This document shows, one piece after another, positions 44,798 to 53,196 of a DNA stretch of 64,000 nt (position 1 is its first letter; each line of letters starts with the position of its first letter). Source of the DNA: JAMQPK01 sp035937795 (GTDB lineage: Bacteria; Acidobacteriota; Vicinamibacteria; Vicinamibacterales; JAMQPK01); the NCBI GenBank assembly GCA_035937795.1, contig DASZHO010000073.1, positions 1-64,000 on the forward strand. The letters are read 5' to 3'. Position numbers and translations under genes: made by a program. A model generated the notes under the pieces. That model was not told where the DNA came from and did no database searches. It saw only the letters and a list, made by a program, of their open reading frames with translations.

Positions 44798-44833
44798 GAC
44801 CGCGGCCGTTAAGACCCCGGCCGTTAAGGCCGC
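44789..44833. repeat. three 15-bp tandem units across the mutase small-chain stop
   Basis: GGCCGTTAAGACCGC, GGCCGTTAAGACCCC and GGCCGTTAAGGCCGC in a row. The first contains the real stop TAA (44795-44797), and each later unit repeats that TAA in the same frame. Confidence 0.96.
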
Positions 44834-44882
44834 GGCCTCCTGGGGCCGATACACTCAAAGATAATGCTCGGTAACCTGGGTC

Positions 44883-46217
44883 ATGACGCATAAGCTCTTG
44901 CTGGCAGATGACAGTGTCACCATCCAGCGCGTCATCGAGCTCACGTTCGCCGACGAGGACGTCGAGGTCATCACCGTGGGCGATGGGCAACTGGCCATCG
45001 ACCGTCTTGACTCCGACCCTCCCGACATCGTGCTGGCTGATGTCGACATGCCGAAGCGCGATGGTTACGAAGTTGCAGCGTATGTAAAAAGCCGGCCGAA
45101 GCTGGCCCACATTCCAGTGGTCCTGCTGACCGGCGCATTTGAGCCGATCGATCAAGCCCGCGCCTTGCAGGCGGGCTCGACCGAGGTGCTGGCGAAGCCT
45201 TTCGAGCCACAAATGGTCATCAACCGAGTAAAGCAGCTGCTGAGCAAAAAGCGGGAAGCCGAGCCTCCGCAGGGAGTGGCGACGCCACCATTGCGGCCGC
45301 CGGCCGCGCCGCGCCCCCCTGCGCGCAGCAGCATGGCGATGAACGATGAGCACGCCACGCAGCAGGATCAGCCGGCGCGATCGGAGCCTGGGGAGACCAC
45401 GCAGGCGCCTGTCTCGCTCGATGATTATTTCGACAAGCTCGACGCGGCGTTCTCGAACCTGCAGCCGGGTGCGCCGGCGATCGTTGTGGATACGATGCGC
45501 GCCGAAGACTGGATCGACACGCTGCCCGCGCCCGTTCAAGCGCCGCCGCCTGCGCGCCCTGCACCGTCGGCGCCGGTGCCTCCGGCAGCGCCGGTGCGCT
45601 CGACCCTGAATCCATCGGCCGCGGCGGTTGCGGCGCCGGGGCGCCCGGCCGTGAATCCACCGGCCACGGCGGTTGCGCCATCGGGGCGCCCGGCCGCGAA
45701 TCCGCCGGCCACCGCGGTTGCGCCATCGGGGCGCCCGATGCCCTCACCGCCCGTGGGGGCTCCGCCTCCGGCGCCTCCGCTCCAGCGTCGGGAAGCGATC
45801 ACGCCGCCGCCCAGTCCTCCCTCCGTCAACCCGGCATGGGCGCCGCCGAATACGGCAGCGGCAGCCGCGCCTCCGGCTGCGCCTCGGCCGCTGTCGCCTC
45901 CACCACCACCGCAGACAGCGCCTTCGCCGGTTCTGGCCAGAGCTGCACCTGGTGTTCCGCCCGCCGCCGCACCTCCGCCTGCAGCCGCTCGGATCGCTTT
46001 GAATCCGTTGGCGGAGTTGTCCGCGGTCAAAGCCGACGCGCCGCTTCGTCCCGCTGCCCCCGCCATCACCGACGAGATGATCGAGGAGGTCGTCTCACGC
46101 GTCCTGCAGCGCCTCAGCGATCAAGTCATTCGCGAGACGGTGGCCCAGATCGTGTCGAAGACCGCAGAACGGCTGGTCGAGGACGAAATTCAGCGGATCA
46201 AGAACGAAGCACAGTAG
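44883..46217 (+). CDS. response-regulator receiver protein with long Pro/Ala-rich linker and C-terminal helix
   Basis: 444 residues. REC domain at 1-120 with LLLADDSVTIQRV (acidic pocket), phospho-acceptor Asp in DIVLADVDMP near 52, LLTGAF and the Lys in VLAKPFEP. Residues about 125-390 are low-complexity Pro/Ala, including 15-residue repeats (VNPPATAVAPSGRPA) from a 45-bp unit. The C-terminal 60 residues form a predicted amphipathic helix (DEMIEEVVSRVLQRLSDQVIRETVAQIV). No DNA-binding or enzymatic output is seen, so it probably signals by protein contact. No cognate histidine kinase is adjacent. Confidence 0.88.
   Translation: MTHKLLLADDSVTIQRVIELTFADEDVEVITVGDGQLAIDRLDSDPPDIVLADVDMPKRDGYEVAAYVKSRPKLAHIPVVLLTGAFEPIDQARALQAGSTEVLAKPFEPQMVINRVKQLLSKKREAEPPQGVATPPLRPPAAPRPPARSSMAMNDEHATQQDQPARSEPGETTQAPVSLDDYFDKLDAAFSNLQPGAPAIVVDTMRAEDWIDTLPAPVQAPPPARPAPSAPVPPAAPVRSTLNPSAAAVAAPGRPAVNPPATAVAPSGRPAANPPATAVAPSGRPMPSPPVGAPPPAPPLQRREAITPPPSPPSVNPAWAPPNTAAAAAPPAAPRPLSPPPPPQTAPSPVLARAAPGVPPAAAPPPAAARIALNPLAELSAVKADAPLRPAAPAITDEMIEEVVSRVLQRLSDQVIRETVAQIVSKTAERLVEDEIQRIKNEAQ
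45624..45735 (+). repeat. 45-bp tandem units in the REC gene linker
   Basis: Two full units (45624-45668 and 45669-45713) and a partial third, in frame, starting GCGGTTGCG and encoding 15-residue Pro/Ala repeats. Confidence 0.9.
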
Positions 46218-46272
46218 TTCCTGCGCTCCGGTGTTTGCAGCAAGGTCCTCTGCGCAAGTACCATGGACGGCA

Positions 46273-48849
46273 ATGTCCGCGACAAAAACCATCGCCGTTC
46301 CAGAGAAGCCCGCGCTCGAGGGTCTCGAGCTGAAGTGGCAGGCGCGCTGGGAGGCCGACGGCACTTACCGGTTCGATCGAACGCGATCGCGCGCTGATAT
46401 TTACTCCATCGACACGCCGCCGCCCACGGTCAGCGGATCGCTGCACGTCGGGCATGTGTTTTCGTACACCCACACCGACGTCATCGCGCGCTTCCAGCGC
46501 ATGCGCGGGAAGGCCGTGTTCTATCCGATGGGCTGGGACGACAACGGCCTGCCCACCGAGCGCCGCGTGCAGAATTTCTACGGCGTGCGCTGCGATCCGT
46601 CGCTGCCGTACGATCCGGCGTTCCATCCGCCGGAGAAGCCCGCGAAAGACCCGATTTCCATTTCGCGCCCCAACTTCATCGAGCTCTGCGAGCGTCTCAC
46701 GAAAGAGGACGAGAAAGCGTTCGAGCGTCTGTGGCGATATCTCGGGTTGTCGGTCGACTGGTCGATGACCTACGCGACGATCGACAAGCGGGCGCAGCGT
46801 ATCTCGCAAATCGGCTTTCTCCATTCGCTGGAGCGCGGCATCGCGTATCAGCTCGAGGCGCCGACATTATGGGACGTTGATTTCCGGACCGCCGTGGCGC
46901 AGGCCGAGCTCGAAGATCGGGAGCGCGACGCCGCCTATCACCGTTTACGCTTCGATCGGCCAGGGAGCGGCGCCGTCGAGATAGAAACGACGCGTCCGGA
47001 GTTGCTGCCCGCCTGTGTGGCGCTCGTCGCGCATCCGGCCGACGACCGATACAAACCGCTGTTCGGGCACTACGTGCTGACGCCGCTGTTCCGAGCGAAA
47101 GTGCCGGTGCTCGCGCACGAATTGGCGGATCCCGAAAAAGGCAGCGGCATCGCGATGATTTGCACGTTCGGCGACATCACCGACGTCACCTGGTGGCGCG
47201 AGTTGAGCCTGCCGGTGCGCGCGATCATCCAGCCGAATGGCACGCTGAAGCCAATCACGTGGGGCCAGCAGGGGTGGGAGTCGGAGGATTCCGCGGCGGC
47301 GCAGAGATCGTACGACGAGCTGGCCGGACAGTCCGTGACCAAAGCCCGCGCGCGCATCGTCGAAATGCTGCGCGAGGACGGCTCGCTCATCGGAGAACCG
47401 CGCCCCATCAAGCACAACGTGAAGTTCTTCGAGAAGGGCGACAGGCCGCTCGAGATTGTGACGAGCCGCCAGTGGTTCATCAAGACGATGGAGTTTCGAT
47501 CGGCGCTCGTCGAGCGCGGCCGTCAGTTGAAATGGCATCCCGAGTACATGCGCACGCGGTACGAAAACTGGGTGAACGGGTTGAACGGGGATTGGTGCAT
47601 CAGCCGGCAGCGCTTCTTCGGCGTGCCGTTCCCGGTGTGGTATCGGCTCGATAAAGACGGGCAGCGCGATTACAGTCAGCCGATCGTTCCCGACGAGGCG
47701 CGGCTGCCGATCGATCCGTCGACGGATGTCCCGGATGGCTTCACCGCAGCTCAGCGCGACAAGCCCTGCGGATTCGGCGGCGACGTCGACGTGATGGACA
47801 CGTGGGCCACTTCGTCGCTGACGCCGCAAATTTCCGCTCGCTGGCGGGAAGACGACGATCTGTTTCCTCGCGTGTTCCCGATGGACCTGCGGCCGCAAGC
47901 CCACGACATCATTCGCACGTGGCTGTTTTCCACCGTACTGCGATCGCACTTCGAGCACGACAGCCTGCCGTGGATGCACACCGCCATTTCCGGATTTGTC
48001 ACCGATCCGGATCGGAAAAAGATGTCCAAATCGAAGGGCAACGCCGTCACGCCCTTCGCGCTGCTGGAAGAGCACGGATCGGACGGCGTGCGCTACTGGG
48101 CCGCCGGCGGCCGTCCCGGCGCGGACACGGTCTTCGATCCTGGACAGATGCGCGTGGGGCGCCGTCTTGCGATCAAGCTGCTGAACGCATCGAAATTCGT
48201 GCTCGCCAAGCCGGAGCCGGTGGGTCGCATCACCGAGGTCGCCGATCGCGGCATGCTGACGAGGCTGGCTGAAGTCGTGAAGGCGGCGACCGAATCGTTC
48301 GCCGAATACGACTACACACCCGCGCTCGAGCGTTCGGAAAGTTTTTTCTGGTTTTTCTGCGACGACTACCTCGAGCTGATCAAAGCCCGGCGGTACGGCG
48401 ACCACGGAGCCGCGGGGGCGGCGTCGGCCAACAGCGCCTTGTTGCTCGCCCTGGATGCGATGCTGCGTCTGTTTGCGCCGTTTCTTCCGTTTGTGACGGA
48501 GGAGGTGTGGTCGTGGTGGAAGGACGGTTCAGTTCATCGCGCCGAATGGCCGGCCGCAGGCGAGTTGCTCGAGCCGATTGGCGGGGAGGACCGGCGCGCC
48601 GCCGAAGCGCTGCTAGAAGGCTGCCGGGTGCTGGGCGAGGTCCGCAAGAAAAAGTCCGAAGAGAAAAAGCCATTGCGCACGCCGGTGGTCAGCGCCATCA
48701 TCCGCGCTCCGCGGCATAATCTGGACCTGCTCGACCTGGTGTGGCGCGATGTCGCTGCGTCTGGCGCGTTTCAAGCGGCGCCGCGCATGGAAGAATCCAG
48801 CACGTTTGAAGGCGTCTATGAGCTTGGCGAGCCGGAAACTCGAGCCTAG
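46273..48849 (+). CDS. valS: valyl-tRNA synthetase, archaeal-like short form
   Basis: 858 residues from ATG at 46273 (MSATKTIAVPEKPALEG). Class I synthetase. HIGH is seen as SGSLHVGHVFSY near 57-68 and KMSKS as DRKKMSKSKGNAV near 580. The GWDDNGLPTERRVQN segment and RFDRTRSRADIYSIDTPPPTVSGS mark the archaeal-like type, unlike the GTDHAGIATQ type of most bacteria. The editing domain lies near 230-400. The C-terminus ends without the long coiled coil of E. coli ValRS. The gene end overlaps nadC by 32 bases. Confidence 0.97.
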   Translation: MSATKTIAVPEKPALEGLELKWQARWEADGTYRFDRTRSRADIYSIDTPPPTVSGSLHVGHVFSYTHTDVIARFQRMRGKAVFYPMGWDDNGLPTERRVQNFYGVRCDPSLPYDPAFHPPEKPAKDPISISRPNFIELCERLTKEDEKAFERLWRYLGLSVDWSMTYATIDKRAQRISQIGFLHSLERGIAYQLEAPTLWDVDFRTAVAQAELEDRERDAAYHRLRFDRPGSGAVEIETTRPELLPACVALVAHPADDRYKPLFGHYVLTPLFRAKVPVLAHELADPEKGSGIAMICTFGDITDVTWWRELSLPVRAIIQPNGTLKPITWGQQGWESEDSAAAQRSYDELAGQSVTKARARIVEMLREDGSLIGEPRPIKHNVKFFEKGDRPLEIVTSRQWFIKTMEFRSALVERGRQLKWHPEYMRTRYENWVNGLNGDWCISRQRFFGVPFPVWYRLDKDGQRDYSQPIVPDEARLPIDPSTDVPDGFTAAQRDKPCGFGGDVDVMDTWATSSLTPQISARWREDDDLFPRVFPMDLRPQAHDIIRTWLFSTVLRSHFEHDSLPWMHTAISGFVTDPDRKKMSKSKGNAVTPFALLEEHGSDGVRYWAAGGRPGADTVFDPGQMRVGRRLAIKLLNASKFVLAKPEPVGRITEVADRGMLTRLAEVVKAATESFAEYDYTPALERSESFFWFFCDDYLELIKARRYGDHGAAGAASANSALLLALDAMLRLFAPFLPFVTEEVWSWWKDGSVHRAEWPAAGELLEPIGGEDRRAAEALLEGCRVLGEVRKKKSEEKKPLRTPVVSAIIRAPRHNLDLLDLVWRDVAASGAFQAAPRMEESSTFEGVYELGEPETRA

Positions 48850-49669
48850 CGCCTACCGCGAGCTCGTTCGCCGCGCGCTCGCCGAAGATCTGGGTAAAGG
48901 CGACGTCACCACCAATGCCATCGTCGGACAGAACGACCGCGCTCGCGGGCGGTTTGTCGCGAAATCGCCGTGCACCGTTGCGGGCATTGACATTGCGGTC
49001 GAGACCTTTTTCCAGCTCGATCCGGACGTGAAAGCAGAGTTTCGCGTGAACGATGGCGACGAGTGCCCCGAAGGGGCCGTCATCGGCGAGGTGGCCGGCA
49101 GCGCCAGAGCGCTTCTGTCGGGCGAGAGGACCGCCCTGAACTTTCTACAGCACCTGTCGGGGATCGCCACGCTCTCCCGTCGTTTCGTCCGCGCGGCGGG
49201 TGGAGCGATCACGGTCCTCGACACGCGGAAAACGCTGCCGACGTTTCGAGCGCTGGAAAAATATGCCGTGCGCGTCGGCGGCGCCACCAATCACCGTATG
49301 TCACTCGATGATGGAGTGCTCATCAAGGACAATCACATCGGCCTTGCGATGAGCATTGCGGGCGCCGTCGCGCAGACGCGCGCGTTCGGGTCGAAGCTGC
49401 CCGTGGAAGTCGAGGTCGAAACGCTGGATGAGGTCGACGCCGCGCTCGAGGCTCGCGCCGACATCCTGTTGCTCGACAATATGTCGCTCGACGACGTTCG
49501 TGAGGCAGTGCGCCGAAGCAAGGGACGCGCAAAAACCGAGATATCCGGCGGCGTCACGCTCGACCGGATGCCGCTTCTCGCCGCGACCGGCGCCGACTAT
49601 GTGTCTGTTGGCGCCCTGACGCACTCCGCACCCGCTTCTGACATCAGCTTTGACATTGAGCCTGCCTGA
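48818..49669 (+). CDS. nadC: nicotinate-nucleotide pyrophosphorylase (carboxylating)
   Basis: 283 residues from ATG at 48818 (MSLASRKLEPSAYRELV), inside the end of valS. Converts quinolinate and PRPP to NaMN in NAD synthesis. Clear motifs: EDLGKGDVTTNAIV, ERTALNFLQHLSGIAT, DTRKTLPTFRALEKYAVRVGG, NHRMSLDDGVLIKDNH and the closing TGADYVSVGALTHS. nadA and nadB are not in the window. It overlaps birA by about 20 bases. Confidence 0.97.
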   Translation: MSLASRKLEPSAYRELVRRALAEDLGKGDVTTNAIVGQNDRARGRFVAKSPCTVAGIDIAVETFFQLDPDVKAEFRVNDGDECPEGAVIGEVAGSARALLSGERTALNFLQHLSGIATLSRRFVRAAGGAITVLDTRKTLPTFRALEKYAVRVGGATNHRMSLDDGVLIKDNHIGLAMSIAGAVAQTRAFGSKLPVEVEVETLDEVDAALEARADILLLDNMSLDDVREAVRRSKGRAKTEISGGVTLDRMPLLAATGADYVSVGALTHSAPASDISFDIEPA

Positions 49670-50474
49670 GAATCTGCTCGCCTCACGCGACGTCCCTGAC
49701 GACGTGCGCAGCGGGCTTTCCCGAGTCCGGTCCAGGTTGAACACCGTCGCGCGCCGCATCTATTGGCTGGAGACCGCCGGTTCCACCAACGATGTCGCGG
49801 CACGCCTCGCCGGCGCAGGCGCCGAGGAGGGAACCGTCGTCGTTGCCGAGACGCAGACCGCTGGACGCGGCCGGATGGGGCGAGTGTGGCACTCGCCTCC
49901 CGGCGCCGGGCTTTATGTGTCGATCGTGTTGACACCCCCGCACACCCCCGCAGCGGCGTTGCTCACGCTCGGCGCCGGAGTCGCCCTGGCAGAGGGGGTC
50001 CAGGCTGCCACCGGACTCGGGGCGGAAATCAAATGGCCGAACGATCTGATCGTGGCCGGGCGCAAGCTGGCTGGAATTCTGGCCGAGTCGGCGGCGCAGG
50101 GCGGAGCCTTGCAGTTCATCGTGCTCGGGTTCGGGTTGAACCTGCGTCCGGCGGCGTATCCGCCCGAGCTCGCACAGCGCGTGACCTCCATTGAAGCAGA
50201 AACGAACAGGCCCGCCGACCGTGCCGTCATTCTTGCCGAGATTCTTGCGGCCATCGCGGAGAGGTATGCCGACCTCGGCCAGGGAAGGTTCGATGTTATT
50301 CTGGGCGCCTGGCGCGAACGCGCCCGGTCTCTGCGGGGCTCGGCCGTGGAGTGGGACTCCGGCGGAGCGGTGATGCGCGGCCGGGCAGAGGATATCGACG
50401 ACACGGGCGCGCTGCTCGTCCGCGCCGGCGGCAGCGTTCACAGACTGGTCGCAGGAGAAGTGAGGTGGGGGTAA
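49650..50474 (+). CDS. birA: biotin-[acetyl-CoA-carboxylase] ligase (no regulatory domain)
   Basis: 274 residues. Attaches biotin to carboxylase carrier proteins. Ligase core: IYWLETAGSTNDVAARL, the biotinyl-AMP loop AGRGRMGRVWHSPPGAGLY, IKWPNDLIVAGRKLAGIL and the small C-terminal SH3-like domain. The N-terminal helix-turn-helix of E. coli BirA is missing, so it cannot repress transcription. TTG at 49650 or 49656 is the likely start, overlapping nadC. coaX follows after 4 bases, a common pairing. Confidence 0.95.
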   Translation: MTLSLPENLLASRDVPDDVRSGLSRVRSRLNTVARRIYWLETAGSTNDVAARLAGAGAEEGTVVVAETQTAGRGRMGRVWHSPPGAGLYVSIVLTPPHTPAAALLTLGAGVALAEGVQAATGLGAEIKWPNDLIVAGRKLAGILAESAAQGGALQFIVLGFGLNLRPAAYPPELAQRVTSIEAETNRPADRAVILAEILAAIAERYADLGQGRFDVILGAWRERARSLRGSAVEWDSGGAVMRGRAEDIDDTGALLVRAGGSVHRLVAGEVRWG

Positions 50475-50478
50475 TGGC

Positions 50479-51267
50479 ATGCTCCTAGCCATCGACGTCG
50501 GCAACACGAATATCGTGCTCGGCGTTTTCGAGCGGGCCGCCCTCATCGAAAGCTGGCGCCTGGCGACGCTTCGCGAGCGGACCTCCGACGAAATCGGGAT
50601 CTGGGTGTCGCAGCTGTTCGAGCATCGCGCGCTCGACCCCGGCGCCATCGACGGCATCGTCCTCAGCTCCGTCGTGCCGCCGCTGACGGGCACCATCATG
50701 ACGATGTCGCAGCGGTACTTCGGATTGACGCCGTTGAATATCGACAGCAGCGTCGATACAGGGATGCCGCTCCTCTACGAGCATCCCGCTGAGATCGGCG
50801 CCGACCGTATCGTCAATGCGGTGGCCGCCTATCAAATTTATGGCCGCGATCGACACGTGCCGCTGATCGTTGTGGATTTTGGAACGGCGACCACCTTTGA
50901 CGCGGTGTCGTCCAAGGGAGAATATCTCGGCGGCGTGATTTGCCCGGGGATACAGATCTCCGCCGACGCGCTGTTTCAGCGCGCCGCCCGGCTGCCGAGG
51001 GTCGACGTCCGCAAACCGTGCGACGTGATCGGCCGCTCGACCGTCGGCGCGATGGAATCCGGCCTCTATTACGGGTACGTGGGCCTTGTCGACGGCCTGG
51101 TGCGTCGAATCAAACGCGAGCTTGGCGAGCATACCTTCTGCGTGGCCACCGGTGGACTGGCGGACGTTATCTCTCCTGAAGTACCGCTCATCGAGCACGT
51201 CGATCCCAATCTCACGCTGCAGGGACTGCGGATGATCTGGGAACGGAATCGCCCGACCGTGCCGTGA
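50479..51267 (+). CDS. coaX: type III pantothenate kinase
   Basis: 262 residues. First step from pantothenate toward coenzyme A. ASKHA-fold marks: MLLAIDVGNTNIVLGVFE at the N-terminus, GADRIVNAVAAYQIYG, IVVDFGTATTFDAVSSKGEYLGGVI and CPGIQISADALFQRAARL. Normal length. The end overlaps the next gene by a GTGA. With panE at 18.6 kb it covers two steps of one pathway in this window. Confidence 0.97.
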   Translation: MLLAIDVGNTNIVLGVFERAALIESWRLATLRERTSDEIGIWVSQLFEHRALDPGAIDGIVLSSVVPPLTGTIMTMSQRYFGLTPLNIDSSVDTGMPLLYEHPAEIGADRIVNAVAAYQIYGRDRHVPLIVVDFGTATTFDAVSSKGEYLGGVICPGIQISADALFQRAARLPRVDVRKPCDVIGRSTVGAMESGLYYGYVGLVDGLVRRIKRELGEHTFCVATGGLADVISPEVPLIEHVDPNLTLQGLRMIWERNRPTVP

Positions 51268-51977
51268 CCGCCGTGACCAATGACGAGTATTGCCGAGAAA
51301 TTGAGGCTTATCTCTGCCGCAAGAATGATGGACATCTCGTCCGGATCGTCGGGCCTGCGTTCGAGCGCGTCTGCGGGTGGGCCTCGCAGGGAATTCCGTT
51401 CAGGATTGTCTGCCAGGGCATCGACCGCTACTTCGATCGCTACTACGCGAAGGGACCGCGCCGCCGGCCCGTTCAGATCGACTTTTGCGATGCGGATGTG
51501 CTCGATGCCTTCGACGCCTGGCGGCGCTCGGTCGGCGTCCGGCTGCCTGGCGCCGGGATTGCCCAGGACACCGCCGTTCAACGCCGGCGCCGCAGTCTGC
51601 CCGAGCATTTGAAGCGCGTGCTTGAAAACATCACGTCGCGCCTGGCCCAGGCAACGCCGCTCTCGTCGCCGTTGCGGCAGACCCTGGAATCGATTGCAGA
51701 TGAGGTGTCGTCGTTCGGCGATCTCCACAGCCCGATCCGTGGCGAGGCGCGCACGCAGCTCAACGCCAGGCTGCTCGATCTGGATCGCAGGATGATCGAG
51801 ATCGCCAGAACCCAAGCCGATCCGGCGTTGCTGCACACACTGCAGCGGGAGGCGGCCGACGAGCTGGCGCCGTTTCAGGAACGCATGCCGCAGCAGGCTT
51901 ATCAGCAGGCCGTCGAGGCTCGAGCCGAACGGCTTTTGCGCGAGCGCGAGCGCCTGCCGGTGATAACGTTCGAGTAG
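51264..51977 (+). CDS. unknown protein between coaX and an RNA methyltransferase
   Basis: 237 residues, no family recognised. N-terminal half (about 1-95) has a well-conserved look: YCREIEAYLCRKNDGHLVRIVG, FERVCGWASQGIPFRIVCQGIDRYFDRYY and VQIDFCDADVLDAFDAWRRSVG, mixed alpha/beta. The C-terminal half is helical and charged (SRLAQATPL, LDRRMIEIARTQADPALL), likely coiled coil. No signal peptide or membrane helix. GTG at 51264 overlaps the coaX stop; GTG at 51273 is an alternative. It sits 15 bases before the methyltransferase and is surely cotranscribed with its neighbours. Confidence 0.75.
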   Translation: MTAVTNDEYCREIEAYLCRKNDGHLVRIVGPAFERVCGWASQGIPFRIVCQGIDRYFDRYYAKGPRRRPVQIDFCDADVLDAFDAWRRSVGVRLPGAGIAQDTAVQRRRRSLPEHLKRVLENITSRLAQATPLSSPLRQTLESIADEVSSFGDLHSPIRGEARTQLNARLLDLDRRMIEIARTQADPALLHTLQREAADELAPFQERMPQQAYQQAVEARAERLLRERERLPVITFE

Positions 51978-51992
51978 GCCCGTCCCTTTCCC

Positions 51993-53189
51993 GTGGCTCT
52001 GATACCTGGCAGCGAGGTCGTGCTCACACCCGAGAAGCCCGTCGCGGGCGGACGCATGCTGGCCCGCCACGAGGGGCAGGTCGTATTGGTTGCCGGTGCC
52101 ATTCCCGGCGAGCGCGTGCGTGCCCGAATCGACCAGGTTCGCCGCCAGCTCGCGTTTGCCGTCACGGTCCAGGTGCTCGATCCGAGCTCCGACCGTCGCG
52201 CGTCGACGCTCGACTGGGCGTGCGGAGGGTCGCTCTACGCGCATATTGCCTACGCCCGCCAGCTGTCGCTGAAGTCCGAGCTGGTGGCCGACGGGCTGAC
52301 GCGGATCGGCAAGATTGCGGTCGCAGGGAAAGTCCAGGTGATGGCCTCGCCCGAAGACGGCTACCGCATGCGCGCGCGGCTGCACATCCGGAACGCGCGG
52401 ATAGGGTTTTTCCGCGAGGGCACGCACGAATTATGTGACGTCGCCCCTACGCGCCAGCTGCTGCCGGCGACGGTCGACGCGTTGAAAGCGGTGGAGCAGG
52501 CGCTGGGCGGTAGAGCCGACGATGCCGTTTCCTGCGAGGTGTCCGAGAACATTCCCGGCCTGGACCGCGCCATCCTGATCGAGTTCGCGGATGGCCGCGC
52601 CGAACTTGCCCCAGGATGCGAATCAGCGTACGTGACCGATGCGATCGACGTCGACGGCGGTTGCGTGAGGCTGACGCGCCACGTGCGGTCGTTTTTTCAG
52701 GCAAATCGCTGGCTGGTGGCGCAGCTCGCGGCCCGCGTCGTCTCGCAGGTGACCGATGGCCCGGTCGCCGATCTCTACGCCGGCGTTGGATTGTTTGCCG
52801 TGTCGCTCGCTGCCCGGGGGCGCACAAGCGTGGTCGCTGTCGAGGGCGAGCGATTTGCCGCAAGCGACCTCGAGAACAACGCGGCGGCATGCGGCAATGC
52901 GATCGCCGTGACGCAAACGTCCGTGGAGCGCTATCTGAGCGGTCCCGCCTCGCGCGTGCTGCATACGATCGTGCTCGATCCGCCGCGCACGGGCATTTCG
53001 AGCGAAGCGATGTCGGGCCTCGTGGCACTGAAGGCGCCGCGAGTCGTGTATGTGTCGTGTGACGTGGCGACGCTGGCGCGCGATCTGAAGCGCTTTGCGG
53101 AGGCGGGCTATCGCCTCGACCATCTCGAGGCCTTCGATTTGTTCCCGAATACCGCCCATGTGGAAACGCTGGCGGTGCTCGCGCGGTAG
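51993..53189 (+). CDS. TRAM-domain RNA uracil-5-methyltransferase (RlmD/TrmA family)
   Basis: 398 residues from GTG at 51993. S-adenosylmethionine enzyme making 5-methyluridine in rRNA or tRNA. N-terminal TRAM domain (to about 60), then a middle domain where the usual four-Cys iron-sulfur motif is reduced to one Cys in DWACGGSLY. Methyltransferase core: VADLYAGVGLFAVSLA, IVLDPPRTGIS, VYVSCDVATLARDL with the catalytic Cys, and GYRLDHLEAFDLFPNTAHVE. The target base cannot be read. The gene ends 8 bases before a convergent amidotransferase gene. Confidence 0.92.
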   Translation: MALIPGSEVVLTPEKPVAGGRMLARHEGQVVLVAGAIPGERVRARIDQVRRQLAFAVTVQVLDPSSDRRASTLDWACGGSLYAHIAYARQLSLKSELVADGLTRIGKIAVAGKVQVMASPEDGYRMRARLHIRNARIGFFREGTHELCDVAPTRQLLPATVDALKAVEQALGGRADDAVSCEVSENIPGLDRAILIEFADGRAELAPGCESAYVTDAIDVDGGCVRLTRHVRSFFQANRWLVAQLAARVVSQVTDGPVADLYAGVGLFAVSLAARGRTSVVAVEGERFAASDLENNAAACGNAIAVTQTSVERYLSGPASRVLHTIVLDPPRTGISSEAMSGLVALKAPRVVYVSCDVATLARDLKRFAEAGYRLDHLEAFDLFPNTAHVETLAVLAR

Positions 53190-53196
53190 TGCCGGC

